Shown: piece after piece, positions 45,406 through 54,277 of the stretch
Numbering within the stretch: the stretch's first letter is position 1
Layout: each line of letters starts with the position of its first letter
NCBI RefSeq assembly: GCF_000763385.1
Contig: NZ_JQFA01000002.1
Location: forward strand, 1,922,001 to 1,986,000
Source of the DNA: Leptolyngbya sp. KIOST-1
Lineage (GTDB): Bacteria > Cyanobacteriota > Cyanobacteriia > Phormidesmidales > Phormidesmidaceae
Direction of reading: 5' to 3'
DNA: 64,000 nucleotides
Translations under genes and position numbers: made by a program
The notes under the pieces: model-generated
What the model was told of the DNA's origin: nothing
The model's database searches: none
The model's input: the letters and a program-made list of their open reading frames with translations, nothing else

Positions 45406-45709
45406 AGATTTACCAAGCTATGTGTGGACAGGAAATTTTCTGGATCTGACAGGACTGTCGTCTCTAGTCTTATGGGCTACGGGCAAGCGCATAGGCTCTG
45501 AGATACCTTCTAAGCAGGTATCTCAGGCTATCCACCTATTGTAAGACTGTCCCTTTGTCCTATGAGACAGTCCAGTGGATCACTGAGTGACTGAGCCGCT
45601 GAGTCATCGACGAATGGACAGGTCTCATCGAGCATCTGCCCCAGAAAAACGTGCGCTTCGCCGTAGAATTAGAGACTGTGACACGTTGGCAAAACACCGA
45701 AATTTCTCC
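45406..45709. other. 304-base gap between the toxin-antitoxin pair and the bilin lyase
   Basis: Divergent promoter region without a gene. It carries a strong hairpin (45498-45526) and an inverted pair GACTGTC (45545-45551)/GACAGTC (45566-45572). Confidence 0.5.
45498..45526. promoter_or_regulatory. 10-base-stem inverted repeat upstream of the DUF433 gene
   Basis: CTGAGATACC (45498-45507) and GGTATCTCAG (45517-45526) are exact inverted copies with a 9-base loop. It lies about 95 bases upstream of the DUF433 start, a position that suits an autoregulatory operator, though a terminator is also possible. Confidence 0.45.
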
Positions 45710-46228
45710 ATGGACATTGTGAACTTTTTTGAAACCCTGGCGGGCAAGTGGTTCTCCCAGCGCACCACCCACGATCTGGCGGGGCAGAGTTCTCAAGCGG
45801 GGCAATCAAATCTGCAAATAGATTTTTTGCCTGCTTCCGATGGCGACCTGGCCGAAACCTGTGCATCCCTGGGCCACGACCTCAGCCAAGTCGCCTGTGG
45901 TCTGCGGGTTCACCAGGACAGCCAGATCGACGGGCAGACCCAAAAAACTCAGGGCACGGCTCTGATGATCGTTCTCACCCCTACCGATGCAGGGGAGGGC
46001 GTCCTGGTCCAGGCAACCGGGTCGTCGGCCCGCCAGGGGCGCTACCGGATCGAGGACGAGGTTCTGACCATTACAACCCCCACCGAGACCGGCCAGGTGG
46101 AAGAACGCCTGTGGTTTATCAACCCCAACCTGCGGATGCGCACCAGCGTGGTCAAAGTGGGAGACACAGAGCAAATAGCGTCGTTTTGCTCCGAAATTCG
46201 GATGGGGGTGAGCAAACCCGCTACCTGA
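45710..46228 (+). CDS. Phycobiliprotein lyase, CpcS/CpeS family
   Basis: 172 residues from the ATG at 45710. MDIVNFFETLAGKWFSQRTT is the characteristic N-terminus, followed by a lipocalin-like beta-barrel and terminal LWFINPNLRMRTSVVK (the conserved W-x3-N-x-R-x-R-T-S pattern). These proteins attach phycocyanobilin to Cys-84-type sites of allophycocyanin and phycocyanin. The subtype (CpcS, CpcU or CpeS) cannot be set from this protein alone. No phycobiliprotein genes are adjacent. Confidence 0.88.
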   Translation: MDIVNFFETLAGKWFSQRTTHDLAGQSSQAGQSNLQIDFLPASDGDLAETCASLGHDLSQVACGLRVHQDSQIDGQTQKTQGTALMIVLTPTDAGEGVLVQATGSSARQGRYRIEDEVLTITTPTETGQVEERLWFINPNLRMRTSVVKVGDTEQIASFCSEIRMGVSKPAT

Positions 46229-46469
46229 TGACCGCGGTCACAATCGTGGTGATGGTCGCGGTTGCCAGCAGACCGAAGGCCAGGTTCACCACCCACTGCG
46301 ACGCCTGCTGATAGGCCGCAAAGCGAATGCTCAGCTCCTTGGTCTCTTCAGTCAGCTTCTGAATGGCTTCGCTGTTGTGCTGGATGGCTTCGCTGTTGTG
46401 CTGGATGGCTTCGCTGTTGCGCTCTACCAGGGCTTCGATGCGATCGAGGCGGTCTGTACTGGCGAACAT
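46221..46469 (-). CDS. Small heptad-repeat membrane protein
   Basis: 82 residues. An N-terminal helix (DRLDRIEALVERNSEAI) runs into heptads NSEAIQH-NSEAIQH-NSEAIQK and then LTEETKELSIRF, a coiled coil. A C-terminal membrane segment follows (WVVNLAFGLLATATITTIV). The heptads are written in 21-base DNA repeats. It overlaps the convergent bilin lyase by eight bases. Similar small proteins occur in many cyanobacteria; function unknown. Confidence 0.7.
   Translation of the reverse strand: MFASTDRLDRIEALVERNSEAIQHNSEAIQHNSEAIQKLTEETKELSIRFAAYQQASQWVVNLAFGLLATATITTIVTAVIR
46363..46425. repeat. Three 21-base tandem repeats within the heptad protein gene
   Basis: ATGGCTTCGCTGTTGTGCTGG appears in three near-identical head-to-tail copies (plus-strand reading), each encoding one seven-residue coiled-coil unit (NSEAIQH) on the minus strand. 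Copy number is therefore likely to vary between strains. Confidence 0.85.
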
Positions 46470-46654
46470 GGAGTGCTCTCCTTATCTACCTGCAATTATT
46501 GCTCAAAACCCAAAGAAAAATCCCCCGGTTGTAAGCGGAGGACTTGGGGTACTGACTCTGATTTGCTGGTTTAAGACGTCCCGATTCGATAGGGTGATGG
46601 CGGTTTGCTCATCAGCGTTATTCCCCTGTCAGCGGCTTCACCTGTGCAGGTTTG

Positions 46655-46993
46655 TTATGGCGTGGGCAGCTGATCGGGATGACTGGGCTGCGGACTAGGC
46701 ATGGGTCTGATCATCAGCTCGTTGCCTTTGCGGCCCAGCACCGCCACCAGGTCGCCGGGCTGGAAATCGACCCCCGGCTCGACCGGAATAGCGGTCCAGT
46801 AGGTGGCCTCGTACTTGACCTGGTAGCGCGAGCCGGGTCGCAGCACGTCGGCTACTTCAGCGGTGTAGTCAGACCAGGTGCCTTCAAACACCTGAACCTG
46901 ATCGTCGTCTTGCCCCCAGGGCACGTGCTCGACGGGGCCGGGCTCTAGGGGAAAATCATCGGGTTCGGGTTGGGCTGGTGAGAAGCTTGTCAT
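46655..46993 (-). CDS. NfeD-like OB-fold protein
   Basis: 112 residues, no membrane segment. The central part (WSDYTAEVADVLRPG..., YWTAIPVEPGVDFQPGDLVAVLGRKGNELMIRP) resembles the C-terminal OB-fold of NfeD proteins, in which G-x-x-V-x-V-V precedes a hydrophobic strand. The membrane-anchored and protease-linked parts of NfeD are absent. Pro/Glu-rich ends flank it. Probably a soluble member of unknown role. Confidence 0.55.
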   Translation of the reverse strand: MTSFSPAQPEPDDFPLEPGPVEHVPWGQDDDQVQVFEGTWSDYTAEVADVLRPGSRYQVKYEATYWTAIPVEPGVDFQPGDLVAVLGRKGNELMIRPMPSPQPSHPDQLPTP

Positions 46994-47010
46994 GGCGATC
47001 GCACCTCAGT

Positions 47011-47040
47011 GCTAAAACAGTATGGGCTAAAACAGTATGG
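47011..47040. repeat. 15-base tandem duplication
   Basis: GCTAAAACAGTATGG occurs twice head to tail (47011-47025 and 47026-47040) in the divergent region before the 47.2 kb gene. Confidence 0.9.
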
Positions 47041-47203
47041 GCAAGAAACCGGGGATGATCTATGGATCATGATCGATGGCTCATGCCCTGAGGTCTCCCC
47101 AACGGTCGTCGGTCAGGCAGTAAAATGCCACCAGCAATCGTCACCATTTATGATGAACCAATTGCGACAGCTGTGGCACTGTTGCGACATGTGAGGATAG
47201 TGA

Positions 47204-48697
47204 TTGGCAATGGCAGGTTCTCAGATCGAACAGTGGCAAGAGCCTGAGCTTCAGGTCGATGAGTCAGTGGAGACGGCGGCGACGGCAGCGGCCATCACGC
47301 TAGCGCCGGCCCCAGCGCCCCTACCCCGGCCGCGCTGGCAGCGGCGGCTGGCGATCGCCGCTGGCATCGGTGCCCTGGGCGGGCTGGGGGCTTTGCTGTG
47401 GTGGTTTGGGCGTACACCGCCCCATCCCCACATCCTCGATCTGTCGCCGTCCCAGAGCCAGTACGCGACCGCCCAGGCGGAAATCCCCCAGCTGAGCTGG
47501 CAGGTGAGCTACCCCCGCCAGGTCGAAACCCTTGTGCTGCGCGGGTATGCCCCCGACGGTACCCTGACCTACGGGCCTGAAACCTTCGATCTATCCCAGG
47601 GGCTGCCCACCAACCTGCTGCCCTACTGCGACCAGACCCGACGACTGCTGACCTGCCGCGAGGTGCCCCTGGAGCTGCGTAGGCCCGGCCAGTACCGCTT
47701 TGAACTCACCCTGCTGCCCAATATTGCCCTCAACCTGCCCCCGGTGCGGGCGGAAAGCAGCCTGGTAACCGTGGCCGATCTACCCCAGCCAACGGTGGTA
47801 GAACTCGCTCCCGACCAGGTGATCTACTCTGAGGCGGGCACCCAAATTTCGGCTGCCACCGCCGATATGGCCCCTCCGGTTACCGAGGCGGGCATTCAGG
47901 TCAGCTGGATTGTCACCAACCCCCAGAGCCTGCAGGATCTGCTGCTGGTGGTCAAGCGCCCCGACGGGACTACCCTGGGGGGCCGCCGCTTTAGCCTGCG
48001 CGACCCCCAGAACCCGACCCAGGTGGCGCTACCCGACGCGCTGCAGCCCTTCTGCCAGATCCAGGACCGGCTGATTTGCCAGGGGGTCCCCACTGGCATG
48101 CTGGAGGTGGGCCAGTACCAGTTTGAGCTTACCCCGGTACCCGTCAACCTGAGCGATCGCGAGCTGCCCGCCGCCAGGCAGAGTGAGGTGGTCAACATCG
48201 AACCGCGTCCGGTACGCATTGCCGCGTTCACCATCAACGGCAACGAGGCCCAGCCCAAATACCTGGTTCCGGTCGAGCCAGGGCAGCCCATTCCGGGGTT
48301 TCAGGTGGCCTGGCGAGTAGAGGGCGGCTCCACGGCGAAAGTCGAGCTGTTGCCGTCCCCCGGCACCGTCGGCCTGCAGGGGGCGCTGTCGATGCCCCTG
48401 AGTCCGGCGGGCACCACCACCGTCACCCTGCGGGTAACCGATGGCCAGAATCCTCCCCTGGTGCGGGCCGTCACCTTTGAAACCTTCAACCCCCGGCCCA
48501 ACCAGCCGGTGGTGATCAACCAGGGCAGCGGTGCGGTCCCCGGCGGTAGGGAAGGCGCACCGGCATCCCAGCCTGCGGCCCCGGTCCGCAGCCGCGATCC
48601 GCTGGGGGAAAGCCTGCGCGATCGCGAGTCCTCCCCGAACGCACCCCTGAGCGATCTCCAAACCCGCCCGCTCGAAGATCTGAATTTGCAGTTTTAA
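47204..48697 (+). CDS. Membrane-anchored protein with repeated beta-sandwich-like domains, unknown
   Basis: 497 residues. An Ala/Pro-rich cytosolic N-terminus precedes one membrane helix (about 48-66). Two similar ~115-residue modules follow: the first ends in LLTCREVPLELRRPGQYRFELTLLP and the second in RLICQGVPTGMLEVGQYQFELTPVP, each with a Gly-Gln-Tyr-(R/Q)-Phe-Glu-Leu-Thr signature and a Cys pair (YC...CRE / FC...CQG). A third, degenerate module ends in TVTLRVTDGQNPP. This is an internal duplication of an Ig/fibronectin-like fold exposed outside the membrane. TTG at 47204 has GAGGA six bases upstream; ATG at 47210 is the alternative. Next gene is 23 bases downstream. Confidence 0.65.
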   Translation: MAMAGSQIEQWQEPELQVDESVETAATAAAITLAPAPAPLPRPRWQRRLAIAAGIGALGGLGALLWWFGRTPPHPHILDLSPSQSQYATAQAEIPQLSWQVSYPRQVETLVLRGYAPDGTLTYGPETFDLSQGLPTNLLPYCDQTRRLLTCREVPLELRRPGQYRFELTLLPNIALNLPPVRAESSLVTVADLPQPTVVELAPDQVIYSEAGTQISAATADMAPPVTEAGIQVSWIVTNPQSLQDLLLVVKRPDGTTLGGRRFSLRDPQNPTQVALPDALQPFCQIQDRLICQGVPTGMLEVGQYQFELTPVPVNLSDRELPAARQSEVVNIEPRPVRIAAFTINGNEAQPKYLVPVEPGQPIPGFQVAWRVEGGSTAKVELLPSPGTVGLQGALSMPLSPAGTTTVTLRVTDGQNPPLVRAVTFETFNPRPNQPVVINQGSGAVPGGREGAPASQPAAPVRSRDPLGESLRDRESSPNAPLSDLQTRPLEDLNLQF

Positions 48698-48720
48698 CCG
48701 CATTCGTCCTGGACAGGGTT

Positions 48721-49386
48721 ATGGCCAAACCAGATCACGATTCGGTGGACCACAGCTCGGCCCTGCGATCGCTGATGGTCCAGGCCGGACTGAGCAGTTA
48801 CCGGGCCCTCAGCCGTACCAGCGGCGTCCCCCGCTCGGCCATTGATGCCCTACGCCGCGGCCAGGTCGGTCGGCTGCAGGTTGCCGCCCTACAGCGTCTC
48901 AGCCAGACCCTGGGGGTGCCCCTGGAGACGCTGGTGGCGAACTTCAGCGCCTCCTCGGCAGGCCCAGCCAGCGATGGGCGGGAGGAGGTGAGCCAAATCA
49001 AAGCCCTGCGCCAGGAGTGCGATCGCCTCCAGACCCAGCTCGCCAATCAGGCCGAAACGGTGCGCCAGCAGGTGCAGCAGCAGGCGATCGCCCAGCTAGA
49101 ACCCTGGCTGACCCAGTGGCCTACCGCCGTCCACGCCGCCCAGCAGAAGCCCGACTTGCCGGCCCAAAAGCTGGTGCCGCTGGTGCGCCCCGTAGAAGCC
49201 CTGGTGCAGCAGTGGGGGGTAAGCCCGATTGGCTCCGTCGGCGCGGAGGTGCCCTTTGACCCCCAGCTGCACCAGCCCAGGGCCGGCAACCCATCGCCGG
49301 GGCAGCCGGTGCGGGTCAGTCACGTGGGCTACCGCCAGGGCGATCGCCTGCTGTACCGCGCCCGGGTGAGCCCAATCCAGACTTAG
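48721..49386 (+). CDS. HTH protein with GrpE-like C-terminal segment
   Basis: 221 residues. Residues about 14-65 form an XRE-like helix-turn-helix (LSSYRALSRTSGVPRSAIDALRRGQ, LQRLSQTLGVPLETLV). A coiled coil follows (ALRQECDRLQTQLANQAETV), and the end EVPFDPQLHQPRAGNPSPG resembles the GrpE beta-domain. A cyanobacterial family combines these parts, and it may link DNA binding to chaperone contact. It follows the repeat-domain membrane protein by 23 bases, so they likely share a transcript. Confidence 0.7.
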   Translation: MAKPDHDSVDHSSALRSLMVQAGLSSYRALSRTSGVPRSAIDALRRGQVGRLQVAALQRLSQTLGVPLETLVANFSASSAGPASDGREEVSQIKALRQECDRLQTQLANQAETVRQQVQQQAIAQLEPWLTQWPTAVHAAQQKPDLPAQKLVPLVRPVEALVQQWGVSPIGSVGAEVPFDPQLHQPRAGNPSPGQPVRVSHVGYRQGDRLLYRARVSPIQT

Positions 49387-49590
49387 ACGGCCGTTGGCCG
49401 CCGCTGGTGCCTGCCCGAGGCAGTCTTTACCGCCCCTTTGAAGCCTCCATGAAGTTTAAAAATTTCTTCCGATTTTCTACGGAATTTGGGCCACCGTGTG
49501 GGAATCTTATGCGTGGGTGAGTCATAACCGGGCAAACCCAGTCCACCTGCTATACAGAACCCCACTTTCTAGCTGAACCCTTTATACCTG

Positions 49591-49626
49591 AACAACTCCC
49601 GGCCCTAGGGTCGGGAGTTGTTTGTT
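49591..49626 (+). terminator. Rho-independent terminator
   Basis: AACAACTCCCG (49591-49601) pairs with CGGGAGTTGTT (49612-49622) and a T-rich run follows. It faces plus and lies about 205 bases after the HTH/GrpE-like gene; on the other strand lysS ends at 49646. Confidence 0.75.
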
Positions 49627-49645
49627 TTCCTACCCAGCCACGCCC

Positions 49646-51187
49646 CTACTCCTCCCGCTCAGGCTTCAGCAGGGGAAAGGCGATCACATCGCGAATGCTG
49701 GGGCTATCGGTGAGCAGCATGACCAGGCGATCGATGCCGATGCCCTCGCCACAGGTGGGCGGCATGCCGTGCTCCAGGGCCGTCAAAAAGTCTTCGTCCA
49801 CTCCGGTGGCCTCCAGGTCGCCCGCCGCCTTGCGTGCCGCCTGCAGCTCAAAGCGGTGGCGCTGGTCAATCGGGTCGGTCAACTCCGAGAAACCGTTGGC
49901 GGTTTCTCGCCCGGCGATGAACAGCTCAAAGCGTTCGACCACCCCAGGCTTGCTGCGGTGGGGCTTTGAGAGCGGCGAAATCTCTACGGGGTGATCAATC
50001 AGGAAGGTGGGCTGAATCAGCGTGGCCTCGATTTTTTCCTCAAACACTTCGTTCAGCAGCTTGCCCACCGAGTCGCAGCTGTCGAGCCCCGGCAAGCCCA
50101 GGTCTTTGACCGCGGCCTTAGCCTCCTCCAGGGTGGCAAACTGGTGGAAATCGAGCCCCGTGTGCTCTAGCACCAGGTCGTGCATAGAGACTCGCCGCCA
50201 GGGGGGAGTGAGGTCAATATCGACCCCCTGATAGGTGATTTTGAGGGTGCCCAAAATATCCTTAGCCAGGGTGGCTACCAGATCCTCGGTGAGGGCCATC
50301 AGCTCATGGTAGTCGGCGTAGGCCTGGTAAAACTCTACGCTGGTAAACTCTGGGTTGTGGCGGGTTGACACCCCCTCATTGCGAAAAATGCGGCCAATCT
50401 CAAACACCCGCTCAAAGCCACCCACCACCAGCCGCTTCAGGTGCAACTCGGTGGCAATGCGCAGGTAGAGATCCATCTCCAGGGTGTTGTGGTAAGTGAC
50501 GAAGGGACGCGCCTCCGCCCCCCCGGCCTCGCTTTGCAGCACTGGAGTTTCAATTTCTAAAAAGCCTCTGTCCTCCAGGTAGCGGCGAATACCGGTGGTG
50601 ATTAGCGCCCGCTTGCGAAAGGTGTCGCGCACGGTGGGGTTGACGATCAGATCGACGTAGCGCTGGCGGTAGCGCTTGGCCACATCGGTGAGGCCGTGCC
50701 ACTTGTCGGGCAGGGGCAGCAGGGCCTTGGTCAGCAGACTGTATTCCTGAACCTTGACCGAGAGTTCACCCTTTTCGGTGCGCTTGATCGTGCCGCGCAC
50801 GCCGAGAATATCGCCGACGTCGGTGAGCTGCTTTAGATGCTCAAAGGCATTTTCATCCGTTGCCCCCATGTGGGCCCCAATGGTGGCCTTTTCGAGGTAG
50901 AGCTGAATGGTGCCGCTTTCATCCTGGAGGCTAAAAAAAGCCAGCTTGCCAAACACTCGCCGGGCCAGAATCCTCCCGGCCAGGGAGACATCGACATCCA
51001 CCTCTTCTCCGGCCTCTAGACCGGCGTACTTGGCCTGGAGATCGGCGGTACTGGCGGTGACATCCCAGCGATAGGCAAACGGGTTTTGGCCCAGCTGCTT
51101 TAGTTCCTCGACCTTTTGCAGCCGCGCCGCACGAATGTCTTCAAGGCTGGAGGCGCTTTGGCCAGGGCGGTTAGAGTCAGACGACAT
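49646..51187 (-). CDS. lysS: Lysyl-tRNA synthetase, class II
   Basis: 513 residues, full length. Motif 2 ([19 protein letters not shown]) and motif 3 ([20 protein letters not shown]) are intact, and the N-terminal OB-fold anticodon domain ([20 protein letters not shown]) is present. Essential housekeeping gene; starts [20 protein letters not shown] from an ATG at 51187. Confidence 0.97.
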   Translation of the reverse strand: MSSDSNRPGQSASSLEDIRAARLQKVEELKQLGQNPFAYRWDVTASTADLQAKYAGLEAGEEVDVDVSLAGRILARRVFGKLAFFSLQDESGTIQLYLEKATIGAHMGATDENAFEHLKQLTDVGDILGVRGTIKRTEKGELSVKVQEYSLLTKALLPLPDKWHGLTDVAKRYRQRYVDLIVNPTVRDTFRKRALITTGIRRYLEDRGFLEIETPVLQSEAGGAEARPFVTYHNTLEMDLYLRIATELHLKRLVVGGFERVFEIGRIFRNEGVSTRHNPEFTSVEFYQAYADYHELMALTEDLVATLAKDILGTLKITYQGVDIDLTPPWRRVSMHDLVLEHTGLDFHQFATLEEAKAAVKDLGLPGLDSCDSVGKLLNEVFEEKIEATLIQPTFLIDHPVEISPLSKPHRSKPGVVERFELFIAGRETANGFSELTDPIDQRHRFELQAARKAAGDLEATGVDEDFLTALEHGMPPTCGEGIGIDRLVMLLTDSPSIRDVIAFPLLKPEREE

Positions 51188-51292
51188 AGCTAGGCAGGTA
51201 ATGGCGTAAGGTCACAAACCCCCATTATAGGGAACTGTGGCCGCCGCACCGCCGCGCAGTTTGACGCTTTATCAGCATTCTCTAAACAGCAA

Positions 51293-51341
51293 TAGCCCAA
51301 GGGCTCAGCTCCGAGAAGTAAGGAGCTGAGCCCTTGGGCTA
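51293..51341 (-). terminator. 20-base-stem hairpin after the YggT gene
   Basis: TAGCCCAAGGGCTCAGCTCC (51293-51312) is exactly inverted at 51322-51341 around a 9-base loop. It is 20 bases downstream of the YggT stop, reading minus. Only a short T-run follows (TTGCTGTTT), so termination is probable but not certain. Confidence 0.6.
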
Positions 51342-51360
51342 AAAACCATGGGACGATCGC

Positions 51361-51645
51361 TTAGAAGTAAGCGTAGGAGGAGGCGGTGGCGGCGGCGATC
51401 GCCACTAGCCCCTGGCGCACAAACGACAGCAGCAGAAAGGCCAGGATGGGGGACAGATCAATGCCGCCCAGGGGAGGAATAATCGACCGGAACAGGTTGA
51501 GGTAGGGGTCGGTCAGCTGGCTAAGTACCGAGAAGGGAGGGCTAAACCAGTCCACGTTTGGAAACCAGCTCAGCAGGATGCGGACAATCAGCAGGATCGT
51601 ATAAATCGACAGGAAAGTTGTGAGGGTTTGTACCAATATGTCCAT
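51361..51645 (-). CDS. YggT family membrane protein (Ycf19-like)
   Basis: 94 residues with two membrane helices: IYTILLIVRILLSWFPNVDW and the C-terminal LSPILAFLLLSFVRQGL. The centre LTDPYLNLFRSIIPPLGGID is the hallmark of the YggT/Ycf19 family, linked to chloroplast and nucleoid organisation and to membrane protein assembly. Typical small size. Confidence 0.9.
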   Translation of the reverse strand: MDILVQTLTTFLSIYTILLIVRILLSWFPNVDWFSPPFSVLSQLTDPYLNLFRSIIPPLGGIDLSPILAFLLLSFVRQGLVAIAAATASSYAYF

Positions 51646-51764
51646 TTGAGAACCTCGGCAGTAGTCGTTACCAACAATACACGGAACGTCTCGGTCTGTC
51701 AGTTAGTGTAACGGTTTGCTTCGCCCAGATCGGCGCCAGATCGGTAGATTTGCTGAGCAGGCGA

Positions 51765-52091
51765 TCAGGAGTCAATGCGCGACGGGCTTTCCCAGGGGCG
51801 TTCCGAATGACCGTTAATGCCGCCCAGCTGCTGCCTGACATCGTCGATGGCTTCGTTGAGCTGGGCAATTTTGGCCTCCAGGCCCAGGCGGGCAGCTTCA
51901 ATGCTGTCCTCTTCGGTGTCGTCAAACTCACCAAAGGCCAGGGTGCTGTTGTCCTTGGGCAGGGTGGGCTTGGCCCTATTGCCCCCCGACTGAATCCGCG
52001 AGGCGGCCAGGGCACCAACAATGCCCCCCAGTGCCCCACCCACCACGGTGCCGAGCAAAAATCCGCCGACAAAGTTGTCTTGCTGACTCAT
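51765..52091 (-). CDS. Small glycine-rich single-membrane-pass protein, unknown
   Basis: About 108 residues from the ATG at 52091; a GTG at 52106 is an alternative. FVGGFLLGTVVGGALGGIVGALAA is a glycine-zipper membrane segment, like YtxH-type proteins, and the C-terminal half (IEAARLGLEAKIAQLNEAIDD) is probably coiled coil. Conserved in cyanobacteria; function unknown. Confidence 0.65.
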   Translation of the reverse strand: MSQQDNFVGGFLLGTVVGGALGGIVGALAASRIQSGGNRAKPTLPKDNSTLAFGEFDDTEEDSIEAARLGLEAKIAQLNEAIDDVRQQLGGINGHSERPWESPSRIDS

Positions 52092-52282
52092 AAAATCGCT
52101 GTCCACACTAACCCAAAGAACCGTTGCTTAGCATACTCTATTGTGCCAAAGCCCAGATTGTGACCAAGCCCAGGCCTGGCTGTAGGCCCCGCCCTGACGC
52201 CTACTATGTGATGGATTCGTGACACTCTGGCCCGGGTTTGGCAAGTCCTTGGGGCAAGGTATACCGGCCCACAGGAGAAGAG

Positions 52283-52936
52283 CTAGGTGCCAAAGGTGCG
52301 ATCGCCCGCATCCCCTAGACCCGGCACAATAAACCCGTACTCGTTCACCGTTTCATCGATCATAGCGGTGTAGATGGTCACCGTGGGGTAGGCTGCCGCC
52401 AGCTTTTGCAGGGCCGGAGGGGCCGCCACAATCGAAATGATCCGCACCACCGCCGGATCAATGCCCCGCTGGGTCAGCTCATCCATCATCGCCATAATGG
52501 TGCCGCCGGTGGCCAGCATTGGTTCGCTAATGATCACCCGCGTCGCCGGGTCGAGCTGGTCGGGCAGTTTGTTGAGGTAGCAGCTGGCCTCCAGGGTCTC
52601 CTCATTGCGCACAAAGCCCACGTGATACACCGAGGCCAGGGGCAGCAGTGCCTGAATCCCCGGCATCAGCGCCAGCCCCGCCCGCAAAATCGGCACGATC
52701 ATCGTCGGTACCTCGGGGTTGATAAAGGTGGCCGGAGCCGGCCCCAGGGGCGTCTGCACCGTGGTATCCATTGTGGGCAGCCAGTCGCGAATGGCTTCGT
52801 AGCTGAGCCAGCGCCCCAGTTCTTCCATCGCCGAACGAAACAGTGGGCCTGGGGTTTCGGCATCGCGGGCTACCCCCAGCCAGTGCTTTACCAGGGGATG
52901 CGGCGGAACATAGATACGCAGTTGGAAGGATGACAT
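52283..52936 (-). CDS. upp: Uracil phosphoribosyltransferase
   Basis: 217 residues. Salvages uracil with PRPP. The type I PRTase motif is VIISEPMLATGGTIMAMMDE; MIVPILRAGLALMPGIQAL and the C-terminal NEYGFIVPGLGDAGDRTFGT are typical of the family. Ordinary length. Confidence 0.93.
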   Translation of the reverse strand: MSSFQLRIYVPPHPLVKHWLGVARDAETPGPLFRSAMEELGRWLSYEAIRDWLPTMDTTVQTPLGPAPATFINPEVPTMIVPILRAGLALMPGIQALLPLASVYHVGFVRNEETLEASCYLNKLPDQLDPATRVIISEPMLATGGTIMAMMDELTQRGIDPAVVRIISIVAAPPALQKLAAAYPTVTIYTAMIDETVNEYGFIVPGLGDAGDRTFGT

Positions 52937-53149
52937 AACCCGGCTACCACCAAAAAATCTGCCACATCATACCCCGGAAGCCCCCAGCGGCGCGATTCTC
53001 CTCGCCCTCCGCCCCACCCAACCCTCCCCTCTACGGGTCTCCGGATACGGTTGATTCGGTGTAGAATCACCGCTTTTCAAGGGGTAAGCCACACCTGTGC
53101 CGACGCTTCAGGTCTGTCAAGATAAGTGTGTTGGCGAAAGGAGATAGCA

Positions 53150-53464
53150 ATGGCAAAGCGATTTTTTGGTAAGCCGTTTATGAACTGGTACCGCAAGCTG
53201 CTGCGGAACTCAAAATATCGGTGGATTGTGTTACTGGGCACTCTGGTTTACCTGGTCAGCCCCATTGATATTTCCCCCGATGTGTTTCCTGTCATTGGGT
53301 GGCTTGACGATGGCCTGATCGCCACGATCGCAATCACCGAAATCACCCAAATCCTGCTCGATCGCAAGCGCAACCTGCGCCAGGTGGACGAAGAAATTAG
53401 CGTTGCCCAGGCCGTAGACAGCGACGAAACCGCGATCGACGTCGATTCTGTTGTGGTGATGTAG
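53150..53464 (+). CDS. YkvA/DUF1232 family membrane protein
   Basis: 104 residues from the ATG at 53150, with AAAGGAG seven bases upstream. YLVSPIDISPDVFPVIGWLDD is the DUF1232 hallmark (SPIDxxPD). The flanking helices probably anchor it. A longer in-frame start at 53126 lacks a ribosome site. Function unknown. Confidence 0.85.
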   Translation: MAKRFFGKPFMNWYRKLLRNSKYRWIVLLGTLVYLVSPIDISPDVFPVIGWLDDGLIATIAITEITQILLDRKRNLRQVDEEISVAQAVDSDETAIDVDSVVVM

Positions 53465-53477
53465 GACTCATACCAGA

Positions 53478-53506
53478 GGGGCAGAAATACGGCCTGCCCC
53501 CTTAAA
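53478..53506 (+). terminator. Possible terminator after the YkvA gene
   Basis: GGGGCAG (53478-53484) pairs with CTGCCCC (53494-53500), nine-base loop. What follows is CTTAAAAAA rather than T's, so it is only a weak candidate. Confidence 0.3.
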
Positions 53507-53568
53507 AAACTTGTGAACACATTGTTCAAATTCCCCCAAAAATCATTTTCAAATTAGGAGAAGCCCCC

Positions 53569-54168
53569 ATGACTAATACCGTTCAAGACCGCGTTAAAAC
53601 CGAGTGGGAAAAAGCCCAAAAAGAGGGCGGTCAACGCCTGGAGCGAATTCGTGAAATTGTCAAAGCTGCTGCGATCGAAACATTGGCTGAGCTGAGAGAA
53701 GGATCTGGCGAAATTGAAACCCAGGGTCGCAGAACTCTGGCCGAAATGATCGAGCAGCTAAAGGCCAACGAAGCGGCCGATGCCGCCACCGCTGAAGCCG
53801 TGGCCGACGCCGTAGCTGAGGCCGTTCAGGCCGAAGCGGCTTCCCCTGAAACGCCTCAACCCGAAGCGGCGACCAAGGCAGCCCCCACCTGGGCGCAAAT
53901 CTTTGCCGACTTGCGCTACCTGGCCAACGATCGCAAGGTGGACTGGGCTCAGCAGTTCCTCTCTAGCCTGCAATCCCACCTCGATCGCTTCGATGCCGAA
54001 ATGGCCACCGAGTACGGCGATCGCTACGGCACCTTTCGGCCGCTGGTGCGCGGGGTGCGCTCCCTGGTCGCCCTGGCCTATAGCAAGGTGAAGCAGGCAG
54101 CTGAACCCGCTGCGCCCGTCCACATCGAGGTGATCGAGGTACTGGACGACACTGATGCCCACGTTTAG
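53569..54168 (+). CDS. Conserved cyanobacterial protein with coiled coil, unknown
   Basis: 199 residues, soluble. The N-terminal helix-rich part (DRVKTEWEKAQKEGGQRLER) is followed by an Ala/Glu-rich linker (about 70-108) and a second helical domain (WAQIFADLRYLANDRKVDWAQ...). The last codons and stop are duplicated downstream as a tandem repeat. AGGAG lies 9 bases upstream of the ATG. Confidence 0.6.
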   Translation: MTNTVQDRVKTEWEKAQKEGGQRLERIREIVKAAAIETLAELREGSGEIETQGRRTLAEMIEQLKANEAADAATAEAVADAVAEAVQAEAASPETPQPEAATKAAPTWAQIFADLRYLANDRKVDWAQQFLSSLQSHLDRFDAEMATEYGDRYGTFRPLVRGVRSLVALAYSKVKQAAEPAAPVHIEVIEVLDDTDAHV

Positions 54169-54183
54169 GTGCCCACGTTTAGG
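54156..54183. repeat. 14-base tandem duplication containing the stop codon
   Basis: TGCCCACGTTTAGG is found at 54156-54169 and again at 54170-54183. The first copy supplies the TAG stop of the preceding gene. Confidence 0.9.
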
Positions 54184-54212
54184 GTTTGAGCGATTAGGGC
54201 GTGAATCTCAGA

Positions 54213-54240
54213 GCGGGTGACCAATAGCGGGTGACCAATA
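54213..54240. repeat. Second 14-base tandem duplication
   Basis: GCGGGTGACCAATA is repeated head to tail (54213-54226 and 54227-54240), 30 bases after the previous duplication. Confidence 0.9.
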
Positions 54241-54277
54241 GCGGTGCTACGCCCAACCCCCAAAATAACCCAATCCT

